Assembly (NCBI RefSeq): GCF_000344685.1
Contig: NW_006920419.1
Coordinates: forward strand, 531,169 to 595,168
Reading direction: 5' to 3'
From: Gloeophyllum trabeum ATCC 11539
Lineage: Eukaryota > Basidiomycota > Agaricomycetes > Gloeophyllales > Gloeophyllaceae
Length of the DNA stretch: 64,000 nucleotides
The stretch's first letter is position 1. Each line of letters begins with the position of its first letter. Made by a program: the position numbers and the translations under genes. Positions 33,676 to 45,430 of the stretch are shown here, in pieces. The notes beneath the pieces were generated by a model. It did no database searches, was not told the DNA's origin, and worked only from the letters and a program-made list of their open reading frames with translations.

Positions 33676-36016
33676 ATGCATTATCATGCTCATGAAGGCT
33701 GCGCGGACACAGCTACCATAATGAACAAGTCTATCGCAGCCGCCGCGGAGGAGGCTGCTCGCAAGCCTGTTATTGAGTGGGACTGGGACGTGGAGCACGA
33801 AGACAGAAAGAGGGAGAAGAAGGCGGACGCGGCGATTCACGGCGCAGCGCCGTTTGAGGTCGATAGGAGGGTGTTGAAGGATGTCGTGCAAGAGAAGATG
33901 GGTACTGAAGTGGGCAGAATCGTTTTCCTGAGTGCAGGTGCGTCCCTCGCCACTATCCTTGCTCCATCCGACTAACGACTGTATTGCCGTCTCAAGGAAC
34001 GTTTCATAAGGTCCGTATACATTACATTGAGTCACGATTTGCGCTTCTGACTTCTTCATTCAGGCGTACTCAATTCTACTGGTTGATGGCCGTGAGCTCG
34101 TTGCGCGAGTGGCCCGTCGGTTCATGCCGCGCCTCAAGACCGAGTCCGAGGTCGCCACCATGCACTACCTCCGCACACACACTTCGATACCCGTCCCCGA
34201 CGTCTACCACCACGACGCCAACCCGTACAATCGATTGGGGGGCGAGTACATCTTGATGTCCAAGGCACGTTCGTCCATTCCCTGGACCGCAGCGATCACG
34301 TGACTGACTGTATCCACTTGCATCTGGTGTTCTCCATACAATAACTATGGTTCGATGCACAGGCTCCTGGAATACCCTTGTCTCGCGTCTATCATTCTAT
34401 GTCTCACGAGGAACTCCGGAAGCTCTTGGATAACCTCGCGCACCTCCTCATTCCGCTCTTCGGGCACCGTTTCTCTCATCTGGGCTCGCTCTATTCTGGG
34501 CCGCCGCCACAGTCGTCAGACCTCTCCTCAAGCGCGCGCACGCCTACCGCCCCCGCCTTCCAGCTGTCCCGGAGCATGACGATGACACCGGCGAACGCCT
34601 CGTCGCAATCGACACCGAAACCGCCCAGCGCCGAGCCCGCAGCGAAGCCAGACGTGCACGTCGGGCCGATCGTCTCCTGGCCGTTCTTCGGCTCGGGGCG
34701 CGGCGACCTCGCGCACCCCGACGAGATCGACCGCGGGCCGTGGGCGCGCACGCACGCGTACCTGCTCTCGTGCGCGCAGCGCGAGATCGCGGGCGTCATC
34801 CGCGAGAACGAGGGCAAGGCGGCGCCGCACCGCCTCCACCTCGACCCGGATGAGATCGTGTCGTCGCGGCACCACCGCATCCGCGCGGTGCCCGGCGACG
34901 CGAGCGACGAGAGCACCGAGTGGGACTGGGAAGAGAGCGAGGGCGAGTGGGAGGGCCCCGGCGACGCGATGTACAGGGATTATAGGAGGATGCAGCGGAG
35001 CACGTTCTTGGTTGCCCATCTGGTCGAGAGGGAGAAGAGGGTGAGGGAGGAGATGGGAAGGTGGGTGAAGATGATGGAGAAGTTGGGGATTGGAGGGAGT
35101 GATGTCCCGGGTGGGGGCGCGCCTGATGGGAAAGATGGTGAGGTGCTAGAGGAGTTTGCTCTGGACTGCCATGATATGAGCTTGGAAAATGTGTTTGTTG
35201 ACGAGAATGACCCCTCCAGGATTGTGAGTGCGGTTCCTTGACTATGCTAGGTTCTGCTGGGTTGACACGTTATCCCAGACTTGTGTCATAGACTGGGAGT
35301 CAACGACCACGCGCCCGTTATGGGCGTCAGCCCACGTCCCAGCGTTTCTTCAGTCAAGTCCCTTCACCGCTCGACTATTCCGCGCAACGGTCGAAGACTT
35401 TGCGGTGGACGCAGCAGCCAAGTCAAGCAAGATAACCGTGCCCCTAGTCACACCGGCCGGCACCATCCAGCGGGAGATGGACCTTGCTAGCCTAGCGAAC
35501 GAGTGGCTTCACCACGAAGCATCTGGCGCTCGACTGAGGATGGCTCACCGATGTGTTGAATGGGACGGTTGGGAAGAAGGTTTGGTGCAGAGTATCCTCG
35601 GCCCCGAGGACGAGGAGGACGAGTGGTTCAAGAATTGGCAGGACGCGACCGAAGACCAGACTACTAACTCGGGTGCAAACGTTACGGTTGTTGACGAGGA
35701 GATCTCCCCGTCCTCCCCGACGGCCGCCTCGGGTTCCGGCTCGGGCTCCTCGAGCGAGGACACTAAAGTCGGCGACAAGCCTCTCGACAAGCTTAGCGAG
35801 AACTTCAAGCGCGTTAACGGGGTTGCCGTCCGCGTCCCGCTGGCAGCGAAGGTTGTCGCTGAAGAGAAGGAGAGAGAGAAGCTCCTGGTCCCGAACGGCG
35901 ATATATGTGGCGGGCGGGGTGGGGAACTTGGGAGGCGACTCGAAGCCTGGCTGAGTTCGACGAGCGAGGGCCGCAGGAGGCTCAGCGACGCTGACGAACG
36001 CGAGCCCACCCAGTGA
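33676..36016 (+). CDS. APH-fold phosphotransferase-like protein
   Basis: Five exons: 33676-33937, 33997-34010, 34064-34264, 34363-35223 and 35279-36016, giving 691 aa. The N-lobe reads SAGTFHKAYSILLVDGRELVARVARR with a following ESEVATMHYLRTHTSIPVPDVY, typical of fungal aminoglycoside-phosphotransferase (APH) domain proteins, then GGEYILMSKAPGIPLSRVY. The catalytic loop is DCHDMSLENVFV (residues 427-438), where the usual HxD is CHD, with Asn435 five residues after Asp430. The metal-binding DFG/DFE equivalent is IDWEST (Asp451). A long Pro/Ser-rich and acidic insertion separates the lobes and the C-terminus is acidic and disordered. The substrate is unknown. Intron 3 has a GC donor (GCACGT). 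The start could instead be Met at 33721. Confidence 0.85.
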
Positions 36017-36242
36017 GCATGACATCTTTCCATGGTTATAGTAGGTCCCAGTCGATAGATAATTCTTGGTTCATGCGTACCTTTCTCAATGCAGCCTCGT
36101 CTCTGTTCACGCCCGTCACGACCGTTGTAACAGTATGTTGTATCTGTAATAATCAGTCTACTTGATACAGTAGCGGTAGTAGTCATGCAGTTCATGTGTA
36201 CAATTACATGTCAATAATTTATCTGTCCAAAATCAGACACAC

Positions 36243-39200
36243 TCAGTCCTGGTCGCTCTCGGCATCTACGGGGGCTTCCGCTCGCGGTGCACCAGCGAAT
36301 TTCTTCGGCTCGAGCTTGTGGCGTTGCTTGGTCTTCACCAATTTCTTCTTCATCCGGGCCTTGCACTTTTCGCACAACGTACCGTGAGAGTCGGCGGGGA
36401 GCATCCGATGGCAAGACTTGTTCGAACATTGTCGCTGTGACTGCAAAATGCCGTTAACAAGGCATCGGGTAGAAAGTTATCTGGCATACCGAAGTAGAGA
36501 CTTGAGCAACAGAAGGAGCAACCTCTCCTCCCCGATTGCTGGCATCATGCGTTGAATGTCCGGCCTGTGACGTATCGACTCTAAAGACGCTGCTGCCCGC
36601 GGCAAGACCAGCCCTCTCGGCATCCGGCACACTCTCAGCTGCGCCTGGCTGCTCCCTGCTATTCCAGACGTTCATGAGCGACGTCTGCCCAGGTGTGGAA
36701 ACTTCGGCAGTGACAGCAGGATCAGACGTGCTCGACTGAGCACCAGGGTCTGCGTCCGCTCCATCCTTCTTGCTCTTGCGAGTCTGACTTGCGAACTTGA
36801 TGACACTCTGTGACTGTTAACAAATAGGTCAGCACCCGTACGTCAACCACGATCCATACAAAAAGAAAACACACCTCAGCCTGCCCGGGCACCGGCTTGA
36901 CAGAGAAAGACCCGAAATAACTGGGGCCCGCAGGATTCCCCCCCGCATTACTCGCCATCGACCCATACGGCTGCGTCCCACTCGCGTACGCAGGCTGCTG
37001 GGTTTGAGTTGGCGGTGGCGGGGGTGGAGGATACGGGCGGTACATGGGCTGGTACGGGGGATAGCCCGGGTACGGGGCCTGCTGTGGAGGTGGAGGCGGG
37101 GGATACCCATAGGGATACGAGTATGGCGGCGGGTAAGGAGGGTACGACGGTTGTCCAGGCGGGGATCCCTGCGGGGGACTCCCGGCAGGAGGGGGAGGAT
37201 AGGCTACTTGCCCGTATGGCTGGGGCGCGCCATACGGCGCGTGACCGTAGGGCGGCATCATCCCATACGTGGGCATGTAATACGGCATCGGATACGGAGT
37301 GTAGGGGTATGCCGGAGCAGGGTGCGTAGTCTGCTGCTCGGTGGTGACGGGAGCAACTGAAGCAGACGTGGACGCACTAGCATTGTTCTGGCTCGTGCTC
37401 GCGCTGTCCTGGTCTTTATCCACAGGTGTCGGGTTTACCGCCTTGCGACGCTTCCGCTTCGGAACCTGCGACGGATCACCCGTCTGCACTTGCCAGCGCT
37501 TATCCCCCGACACGGACTGCGTAGGCTGCGGTGCAACTTCTCAGCCTCTAAGCAACCCAGCGCAAAATCTGCCCACGCACCTGGTCTATAACCGTCCCAT
37601 CCGGCAGCAGCAAGTTCGTGAACACCGGGCCCGGCTCCTCCACCTTGTCCTCCTCGTCCCCCAAGCTCTTCCGCTTCCGCGCGCGCAGGGTCTTACCCTT
37701 GTTCAGCCGCGTCTGTCGATCCTTCTCGCGGCACTGCTCGCACATCTTCCAGGGCACCGTCGGGCCCAGCAGGTTGTGGCACAGCTTCACTGAGCAGACG
37801 TTATTCGTGCGTTGCATGCCCCGCGTCGACCTCGGGGCGGCGGCCTGTGGAAATCATACGTAAGATGGACACGGTGAGGCAGGCAGGACACTCACGGGCT
37901 GGGGCGAGTCGGTGGGAGCCTGGACGGGTTTCTCAGGCGCTTCTCCTGTTCCCGGCTGCACACGTCCCTGCCCCTCCTCGCTCACTTCCCTCTCCTGCTC
38001 ACCCTCACCATCCTCCTCCCCTTCCCCGTCCTCCTCCCCTTTCGTCATCTCCCTCTCAACCGAGACCGCCCCGCTCCCACTCCACTCGCCCTGGCCCTTC
38101 ACCTCCTTCTCCCTTACCCGCTTCAGCTTGCTGTGGTATCGGTTCTGCAGCCGGTGCTGCTCGCACCGGCGGTACTTGTAGTCGCCCGGCAGGATCGCGT
38201 GGCAGTGCGACACCGTGCACATCTTCACCGGCGGGTTGCTCGGGTCGGCGTTGAGGGCGGGTAGCGGGGAGGCGGGCGCAAAGGGCGAGACGGACGAATG
38301 CGGGGAGGGCGCCCCGGGGTTGCCTGTTTGCAGCCGGTTGAGCACTTTCATTTCCCAGTCTTGTCTGCGGGACGACGGGAGCTCGGAGATGGGCTGGAAT
38401 AACACAGCGTCGGTGGTCTCTTCCCTCGACGAAACCGAGGACACTCACCGGCAAGCCCGCCGCCTTGCGCTTCTCGTCCTCCTCCGCGCGCAGCTTGTCC
38501 AGCTCCGGCTTCATTTCCACGCGCTCGCGCTTCCACTTTGCGCGCTTCGTCGTCCCGTACCCGCGGTACTTGCCGCGGCACGGCTCGCACATCTTGAAAA
38601 AATACGACGGTGGGAGCACCGCTTTGCAGCCCTTGACCGAGCAGTAGCGCAGCGGGCCCGTCAGCGGCTGCAGGGGCCCTGGGGGCGCCGCCATTTGCGG
38701 GCTCGCGCTCGCGGGCTTCGGGTCGGGCGACTCGGATTGGGACGGGGTTTGGGTTGGTGCGTGGTTGAGGAGCGGGAGGCTGAGCGCGCCCGCGAGCTCC
38801 GAGGAGCTCGACGCAGGGGGCCCGAGGTGTAGGCGCGGGTCGATGCTGTTTGGGGCCCATTGCGAGGGGGGTGGAAAGCTGTACTGATGTTGCTGGTTCT
38901 GGTGCTGCTGTTGGACTTGTTCGTTGGCGACGCTCTACATGCTTAGATTAGGATACTTCGCTAGTGGCACATACAAACCTTACTTCGCTCTGCCTGCCGC
39001 TGTTCTCGACCTGTCCGTAGAATAAGGTTAGTTATGTAGCGCGCAGAGACAAGGAGGATATTGGGAAGCAATAACGCCAGGACAGTACTGGGACGAGTGG
39101 ACTTGACTTCGTCTCCTGCGGCAACGTCACATTCACTAGGATGGATTCAGATGTGCAGCCCTCCAGCTGTGTGCTAGAGATTCCTTGGAAATCACCGCCA

Positions 39201-40329
39201 GTCGGACTTCCATTGAATCCCCCTGGAATCGCACCTAGCTGTAGACAGACTCCCAGACAATGGATTCCATGCAGCAGGCAACCTGTCCATCCGGCCGATG
39301 TCCGAATTCCAGCGCCGAATCAGAGGACGGACTGTTGGAACACAATGGGAGTCACAATGGCCCTCTGGCTGCACGTTGGCGCACCGTACATGTCCTAGAT
39401 TCCCAGCACATGCTAGGGTAGCTGTAGTTGGGACCTGGCCATGCGCGGACCCAGCACACCCTGTCTTTGTCGTCGAACATCCAACGGATGGTCGATGGGA
39501 ACTCATCAAATGTATGAAGGCTTCCTTGTATCGCGCAGCACAATGCCGCCCAACATGGAAATGTGCCCGCGGTCGAGGCAGCGGCGGCGAATATACGGTG
39601 GAATCTCTCTTAACCGCGGAAGCCCAAAAGTATGGGTTGTGAGAGAGGATATTCAGTATCAAATGGCTCACACTCGCACTATCCCAGCACTGTTCCTTCC
39701 CGATGTCTCGGAGATACGGTCACTCTCCCATAACCCATGCCCTTCCTCAGATGTAAAAAAGGGTTATTGGAGAGTATGGATTATGCGAGAGGATGTTCAG
39801 AATCAATCACGATCCCGTGGACCCGCATATATGGGTCAAATGATAGTAGACTGGAAGCGCAACTCACTTGCGTCTGAGACTCGGGTCCCTCCATGACCCA
39901 CCCGACTGGCTGGCCGTTGTTGCCCGTGAGCGCAGCCTTCTCCTGCTTGCGCTTTGCGCGCTTCGTCGTCGCGTACAGACGGTGGCGGCTGCGGCAGCTC
40001 TCGCACATCTTCGGCTTGTAGTCGGGCTGCAGCGGCGTGTTGCACCCTCTCACCGAGCATCGGCGCACATCGTCCGGGGTGTCGTCGCCCGCATCGATCC
40101 CGGTATTGACCCCCGAGTCGAGGACAGAGCTGACCCCCGCATCGTGCTGTTCTCGCGGCGGTGAAGAGATGGGCGGGAGCTGGTCTATGGGCGGCAGCGC
40201 GTGCTGGATGTCGAGAGACGACGGCTGGGACGAGACGCGTGGCAGGGGGAAAGACGCGGCGGGGGCATATTGCTGGGGAGGAGGCTGGTACTGGTAGGGG
40301 GTGATGTAGTAGGAGCTCGTTCCAGTCAT
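36243..40329 (-). CDS. Large protein with five C-x4-C-x12-C-x2-C/H knuckles
   Basis: Eight phase-0 exons: 39868-40329, 38984-39010, 38449-38934, 37896-38393, 37581-37844, 36875-37525, 36490-36813 and 36243-36440, giving 969 aa. Five Cys motifs share one spacing: C91/C96/C109/C112; C261/C266/C279/C282; C384/C389/C402/H405; C508/C513/C526/C529; C909/C914/C927/C930. The consensus is C-S-V-K-x-C-x-x-x-L-x-x-x-x-x-x-K-M-C-E-x-C-R, each followed by a Lys/Arg-rich tract such as TTKRAKRK. Regions between are Pro/Gln/Tyr-rich, with a PYPMPYYMPTYG-type Tyr/Pro stretch in exon 6, or acidic (GEEDGEGEEDGEGEQE). Zinc binding and a nuclear, nucleic-acid-linked role are inferences; I know no named family. 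Intron 1 is unusually long (857 nt). The N-terminus may extend further 5'. Confidence 0.82.
39011..39867 (-). other. 857-nt intron 1 of the knuckle gene, with repeats
   Basis: Far longer than the 45-70 nt norm here. It holds two 27-bp direct repeats of the GTATGGGTTGTGAGAGAGGA type (39630-39656 and 39774-39800) and a CCCATAACCCATGCCC stretch, related to the TATGGGTT motifs of the MITE at 28554. An old MITE insertion is likely. No exon recognised inside. Confidence 0.5.
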
Positions 40330-41533
40330 TACGGGACTGATCGGTAGGGGATACCAGGCATGTACTCGGCTCTAGTCCGTCCTCCTTGGGCTGGGAGAGG
40401 ATGAGCTGGGAAAACCAAAGTCGGCTCATTCAGAGCCGTCGGAGATTGAAAAGGTCGGCCATACCCGGTGTTGCCAGTTGTTTGGGGCGGATGTGTAGGT
40501 CCAAATGAGTCCAGTCTGTGGAAGACCAACGAAAGGGGCGATAAAACACAAAGCGACAACAAATCGCGGGTTACTTGAAGAATGCTGCAGATGCTTGGCA
40601 GCAAAGGACTTGCTCAGGGATGATTTTTTCCAATAGTAGGCCAGTCGCAAGTGTCTTCAAGGCTACTCTTTTCATAAACAGACGGAAGGTCGAGAGGACT
40701 AAAGAGATACGACAAAAGAAGGCTTGATGGAGCTGATAGTTGCCTTTTCTTTCCATAGTTGACTGGGAGTCCCAACTTGAATAATGTGAAAAGCAGTGAG
40801 CCAGAGGACCTCGTCACTTTGCTATTACCCCGTTAGGCAACTGCTTTACCATAATAGGTATACTGGACACTGTCTCCATCGCCAACAGTTCCCCAGACTT
40901 TCATGTGCACATTTCCCCGCCGTGGCGACTTGTCACTTGAATCATTTCTGCTTTTAGGACCTGGTATACTCCGATTCATGCCTTCACACGGGTTCTGGTT
41001 GCTTTGCCAGACTGGTGACGTTATTGGTGATTTGTTATCATCTGAGGATTACACCAGATATCAGGCACCAACTTGGGGTTGGGAAAGAACGCCTGAGACG
41101 GAAGCAAAAATCCATTCCTACCGCCTATAGCAGACACGGTTACGCGGGTACACCTGCGTACTTAGCGAGTCGAGACTCAGACTGGGTGATTCATATTACA
41201 AATTTCCACCTCTGTGTAGACATTGATGGGCGGAAATCCGGAGGATAAATGGCGTCTTGCTGCTCAGCCTGAATGATTGGAGAGGTCTTTCTCCATAGCA
41301 TTTACCCCGATCGGACAATCTCCCGGCAACTCAAGCGTCCTCTCACCGAAGGCCTATCAGGCGCCGCGGTATGCAATCATGATTAACTTTCGTACTGATT
41401 TGTGCAGTCTGATCAACAGGTCCCTGTCATGCGAACGTACCGAATGATGTCCATCATGCCAGATCTATACACGGGCACATTCAAGAACACTTAGACCGGC
41501 ACTCGGCTTGAAGCTTGCTCGCCCGCTGCCACC
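40330..41533. other. Intergenic between divergent genes, possible 5' coding extension
   Basis: On the minus strand at 40335-40500 a Pro/Gly-rich frame (GYGRPFQSPTALNEP, GGRTRAEYMPGIPYRS) runs up to the knuckle gene in another phase and may be an unresolved upstream exon. The rest is the promoter region of the P450 gene. No other gene recognised. Confidence 0.4.
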
Positions 41534-43830
41534 ATGAACAGACTCTCTGTTCCCTCTGTCAATGCCTTCCACTTGTCCACACCTGTCCTGGGGCTTTCGG
41601 TTCTGCTCATCTATGTATTGTAAGTCAAAAACAGCTTTGTAGCTTTGCTTAACAGTACTGTTGTATCGAATCCCTTCCAGGTACAGTTATGTGAAGTCGA
41701 TATACTTCTCCCCACTCTCCTCGTATCCCGGCCCCAGAATCGCGGCAGCTACCATATGGTGGCAGGTCCTGCAGAAGAAACGAGGGACGATGTCTAAGAC
41801 GCTGCGCGAGCTGCACAGGAAGACTGGGGCACCGATACTTAGGATAGGGCCGAACCAACTGAGTTTCTGGGAGTAAGCATCCTTCACACCCTACTTCTGG
41901 CACTCGCTCCTCAACCTGATTACTGGCTCTGTAGCCCCGATGCATACAAGGTGCCCAGCGTCGTGATCCTGCACATCCCAGATACATAACTCCCCTCTAG
42001 GATATCTACATCAACCAGAAGTTCCTCAAAGAGCCTGACTTCTACAGCGCATTCGAGGTACGCATGCGCCCTAACCCCTTCACGCATCCCATCCCTTTCA
42101 ATTTCTTCGTACCCAGCTCCCCATGAACGTCAAAAACTCCTTCACCCACACCAACCCCGCCCTCTACGCCCCCCTGCGGAAACAAGCCTTCTCCCTCTTC
42201 TCGCGGCAGACTATCACCGCGCTCGAGCCGCTCTTCCACGAGAAGCTCGGTGCCTTTATCTCCCATCTGGACGCCCTGCCCAGAGGCAAAAGCGTCACCC
42301 TGTTCGACTCGTTCCGGTGTTTGACATTTGACACCGCGGGCCAGTTCAGCTTTGGCGCGAGCCCGGGGTGTCTGGACGCGGAGGAGTTCAAGGCGGTGCC
42401 GACTCGTGTGTACGATGAATACGCGAGCGGGCTGTGTTTCGTGAGTCCGCTTGCTTACTTAGAAGTGTGTAAGAAGACGCGAGTTGACGATAACCGAAGA
42501 GGTTGTATTTCCCAATGTTTATACGCTTCTTGGAGTACCTCCCCCGTTGGATGAAGCCATACTGGCAGCGTGGATACTCGTACGTCCCCTTTGTCCCCTT
42601 TGTCTCCTTTCATTCCTCATGCTCCTTCGATCTTTCCCTTCTCGAATCAGGGACCTCAAGCAGGTAAGCACACCATCCATCAATCCCTCTTAACCTTCAC
42701 ATTCCCGACCTACCCTTCGGGCAGTCCGCAATCAACGCACTAGAGAGCTACCGCACCAGCACACGCGATGTCAGCCCCCTCCCCTCCCTCCATCATCGCT
42801 TACTAAATTCACACCGGCACACAGCATAAATACCCCGTCCTCTTTGCCTACCACTTCGACACGAACTCCCCACTCTCGGACGACGAGCTCTGCGGGGAGG
42901 CTGCGACGTACATCGGCGCGGGCGGGGACACTGCCGGTACGTCGCCTTCCTACTCCCCTCCTGGCGCGGCACTAAACACGCGCACAGGCATCACCCTCTC
43001 CGTCGGCTCCTCGTACCTCGCACGTAGCCCCGCAATCCAGGAAAAGCTCTTCCACGAGCTGCAGCAGGCGTACCCGACCAAAAGCGAAATCCTAACCGCG
43101 CACTGGAGCGACCTCGAGAAGCTGCCGTACCTCTCCGTAAGTCTCCGTATAGCGGTCTGATACCTGACTCACGTATGCGCGGCTTATAAGGCGTGCGTGT
43201 ACGAATGCCTGCGGATATCCCTCCCCGTTGCAGGCGATCTGCCGAGGGTAGTCGGGCAAGGGGGATGGGAATTCAAGGGGGCACAGATCCCCGCTGGCGT
43301 ACGTCCATTTCCCCCCTTCAAGTGACTTATTGGAGTCCTCATCCGCCATGATGCAGACTGTCGTCGGCTCAAGCGCGACCGCGGTCCACATGAACCCGTC
43401 CCTCTTCCCCGAGCCCGAGACCTTCCGCCCCGAGCGATGGCTCGACGACTCGGAAGACGGCGGGATCTCGAAGACGCTCGAGAGCTGGCTGGTCAGCTTC
43501 AGCAAGGGCCCTCGGTCGTGTATCGGCCAGACGATGGGTGCGTCGCATTTTCGCTTGACTTTCGCCTGGTTGCAGATGCGCTGACGGGATGACGAACTTA
43601 AGCGACGGCGGAGATATACATCTACCTTGCGGCTTTCTTCCGCCTCTACGAGGTCCGGCCTGCGCATAAGGACCAGCCTGTCACGTTGTATGATTTGTGA
43701 GTGTTGTTTTCCATCCGTTCATTGTGATCAATGCGAGCAGTGGGTTCTGATTAAGCGGGTGATTGGCAGCTTCACGACTATCCCGGAGGAAGGGTGCACC
43801 GAGGCGATGTTGACGCCGAGAGATAGTTGA
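41534..43830 (+). CDS. Cytochrome P450 monooxygenase
   Basis: Fourteen exons: 41534-41619, 41681-41872, 41935-41950, 42001-42057, 42117-42440, 42500-42579, 42651-42663, 42725-42769, 42825-42936, 42988-43136, 43191-43298, 43357-43537, 43603-43696 and 43770-43830, giving 505 aa, a normal P450 length. An N-terminal hydrophobic anchor ([15 protein letters not shown]) precedes the proline hinge YPGPR. Then come the I-helix AGGDT (303-307), ExxR as ECLR (363-366), PERW (419-422) and the heme loop [10 protein letters not shown] with Cys449 as iron ligand. It is a microsomal class II enzyme needing a P450 reductase; the substrate cannot be told. All key residues are present. The exon 6 acceptor (AAG before 42500) is chosen to keep frame and is the least sure junction. 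Confidence 0.92.
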
Positions 43831-44156
43831 GGGATGGGGCTTGCTTGAATGTTTTGCTGTCTTGTCTTTTGTAGCCTTCCTCGGTGGCTGGTGTTTGTAC
43901 GAGTAAACGGATGTACGACGCTGGTTGATTGGATCCCAGCCATCTGCTCTTAAGTGTGTTGTGGCGAATAGCCACGAGCCGGAGTGGAATGCAGAGTGTT
44001 TCCTTCGCCCAGGAGCCTCAACAAGACGAACACCCAGGCTCTCCATGATCATGAACTCATTACAATACCCAATGTGACAGCATAGCGGTACATAAGCCAA
44101 TTAAATAAGATATATCTTACTCCGCCTAGTCCATACAAATACAACTGCGCCTCACC
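43831..44156. other. Short convergent spacer
   Basis: 326 bp between the 3' ends of the P450 gene and the second 7-TM gene. Nothing recognised. Confidence 0.6.
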
Positions 44157-45430
44157 CTAACTCACATCCTCCTCCTGCGTTCGCGTCACCTGGATCTTCA
44201 CCGACCGCACGTCCCCCTCACCAAACGTCGTTAGCGGGAAGCTCAACTCCTCCCTCCTCCTCCCTGCGGGCCCCCTTCCCCTCCCCCACCACGTCCTCGT
44301 CCGCGCAAACGACAGATGTGTCTCTTCAAACTGCGTCGTCGCCACTTGGTCTTCGGTCCGCTGACGGATAATCCCGAGTTTGAGCTGCCGGTAGACGCGG
44401 CACGCCATCGCGTTCTGCAGCGCGAGGTTCGGCACAGTGAAAAGCGCGTGGAAGGTGGCCGGTATGGGCGCAAGCAGGCCGATGATGGTGACGATGTTGA
44501 AGCCGACCGTCACGCTGAGGGACGTTCAATACGAGATAGAGCTGGAAGGGAGGTGCGCATGCTTACAGGTAGTACATCTGCCCGCCCTGGAGGACGGCCC
44601 TGGTGAGCTCAGAGAACCCCGCGCCGGACACGAACGAGCGCATCCTTCCCTTCCACGTCTGCTCCACCATCGACGAGCTTAGCAGCTTCCACGTAATCGC
44701 CGAGAAAATCAGGGTATCGTTGATCCAGTTGATAATCACCGTGGACGAGCTGTAGCTCGCCACGTCCACGTCCACGCACCGCCGCGTCTCGCCGATCTGC
44801 GCGACGGTAACGGAGAAGGGTACGGTGAAGGCGCCGGCGACGACCCCGAGCCACAAGAAGGAGAAGAATAAGACGACCGGGCGATGGAAGGCGAAGATGG
44901 CAGTGATACGGAAGTAGAAGAGGAGCGCGGCGGAGGGCGCGGCGACAACGTAGCACCAGCCGAGGGCTTCCTGCACGGCTTGGCATTGAGAGGAGGTGCC
45001 GACTGGGTAGACTGGAGTAGGATCAGCATCGCGGTGTTAGGCTGTACGTGCGGAAGGAAAGGCGGGAGTTACGTACCCAAGAGGACCATGGTGGTGGTTA
45101 TAAATCCGCCCGCTGTCAATCTATGGCCGTGGTCAATACAGAGCGTGATACCTATGTATTGGGAAACCACTGACTTGGAGATCCAGTACACTAGGGTGGC
45201 AATGTTGACCTTGTACTGCATGAGCGCGACCTCTTCATGCAGTGACAACAGGAAATCATAGACAAAAGCCTGCGTACCAGGGAAACTTTGTTAGCATGGA
45301 GCCGTGCACCTGATGAATACATCGAAAGCCTCACAGTGACAGTGGCTACGTATACATAACGGGTGATCTGAAGCTGAGTATCTTGCTCTGCGGTCAGGCC
45401 CGGGACCGATACCTCAAACCTATTCGGCAT
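44157..45430 (-). CDS. Basidiomycete seven-transmembrane protein, second family
   Basis: Five exons: 45335-45430, 45175-45269, 45077-45120, 44567-45011 and 44157-44514, giving 345 aa. Hydrophobic segments include YVYVATVTAFVYDFLLSLHE, VNIATLVYWISKLTAGGF, YVVAAPSAALLFYFRITAIF, VVLFFSFLWLGVVAGAF, WINDTLIFSAITWKLL and VTVGFNIVTIIGLLAPIPAT, giving about seven helices. A conserved-looking SSQCQAVQEALGW lies in a loop, and VLQGGQMYYL precedes the last helix, followed by NLALQNAMACRVYRQLKLG. This plan recurs in large agaricomycete membrane-protein families of unknown function, similar in style to DUF6533/DUF6534 proteins; I cannot assign the exact family. The C-terminal tail is Arg/Glu-rich. The start is the only in-frame Met before the first helix. 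Confidence 0.82.

Noticed and set aside
38215..38860. Antisense and alternate-phase frames over the knuckle gene exons 3-4
   Set aside because: By-products of GC-rich coding sequence. The phase-0 exon chain with conserved Cys motifs explains the region.
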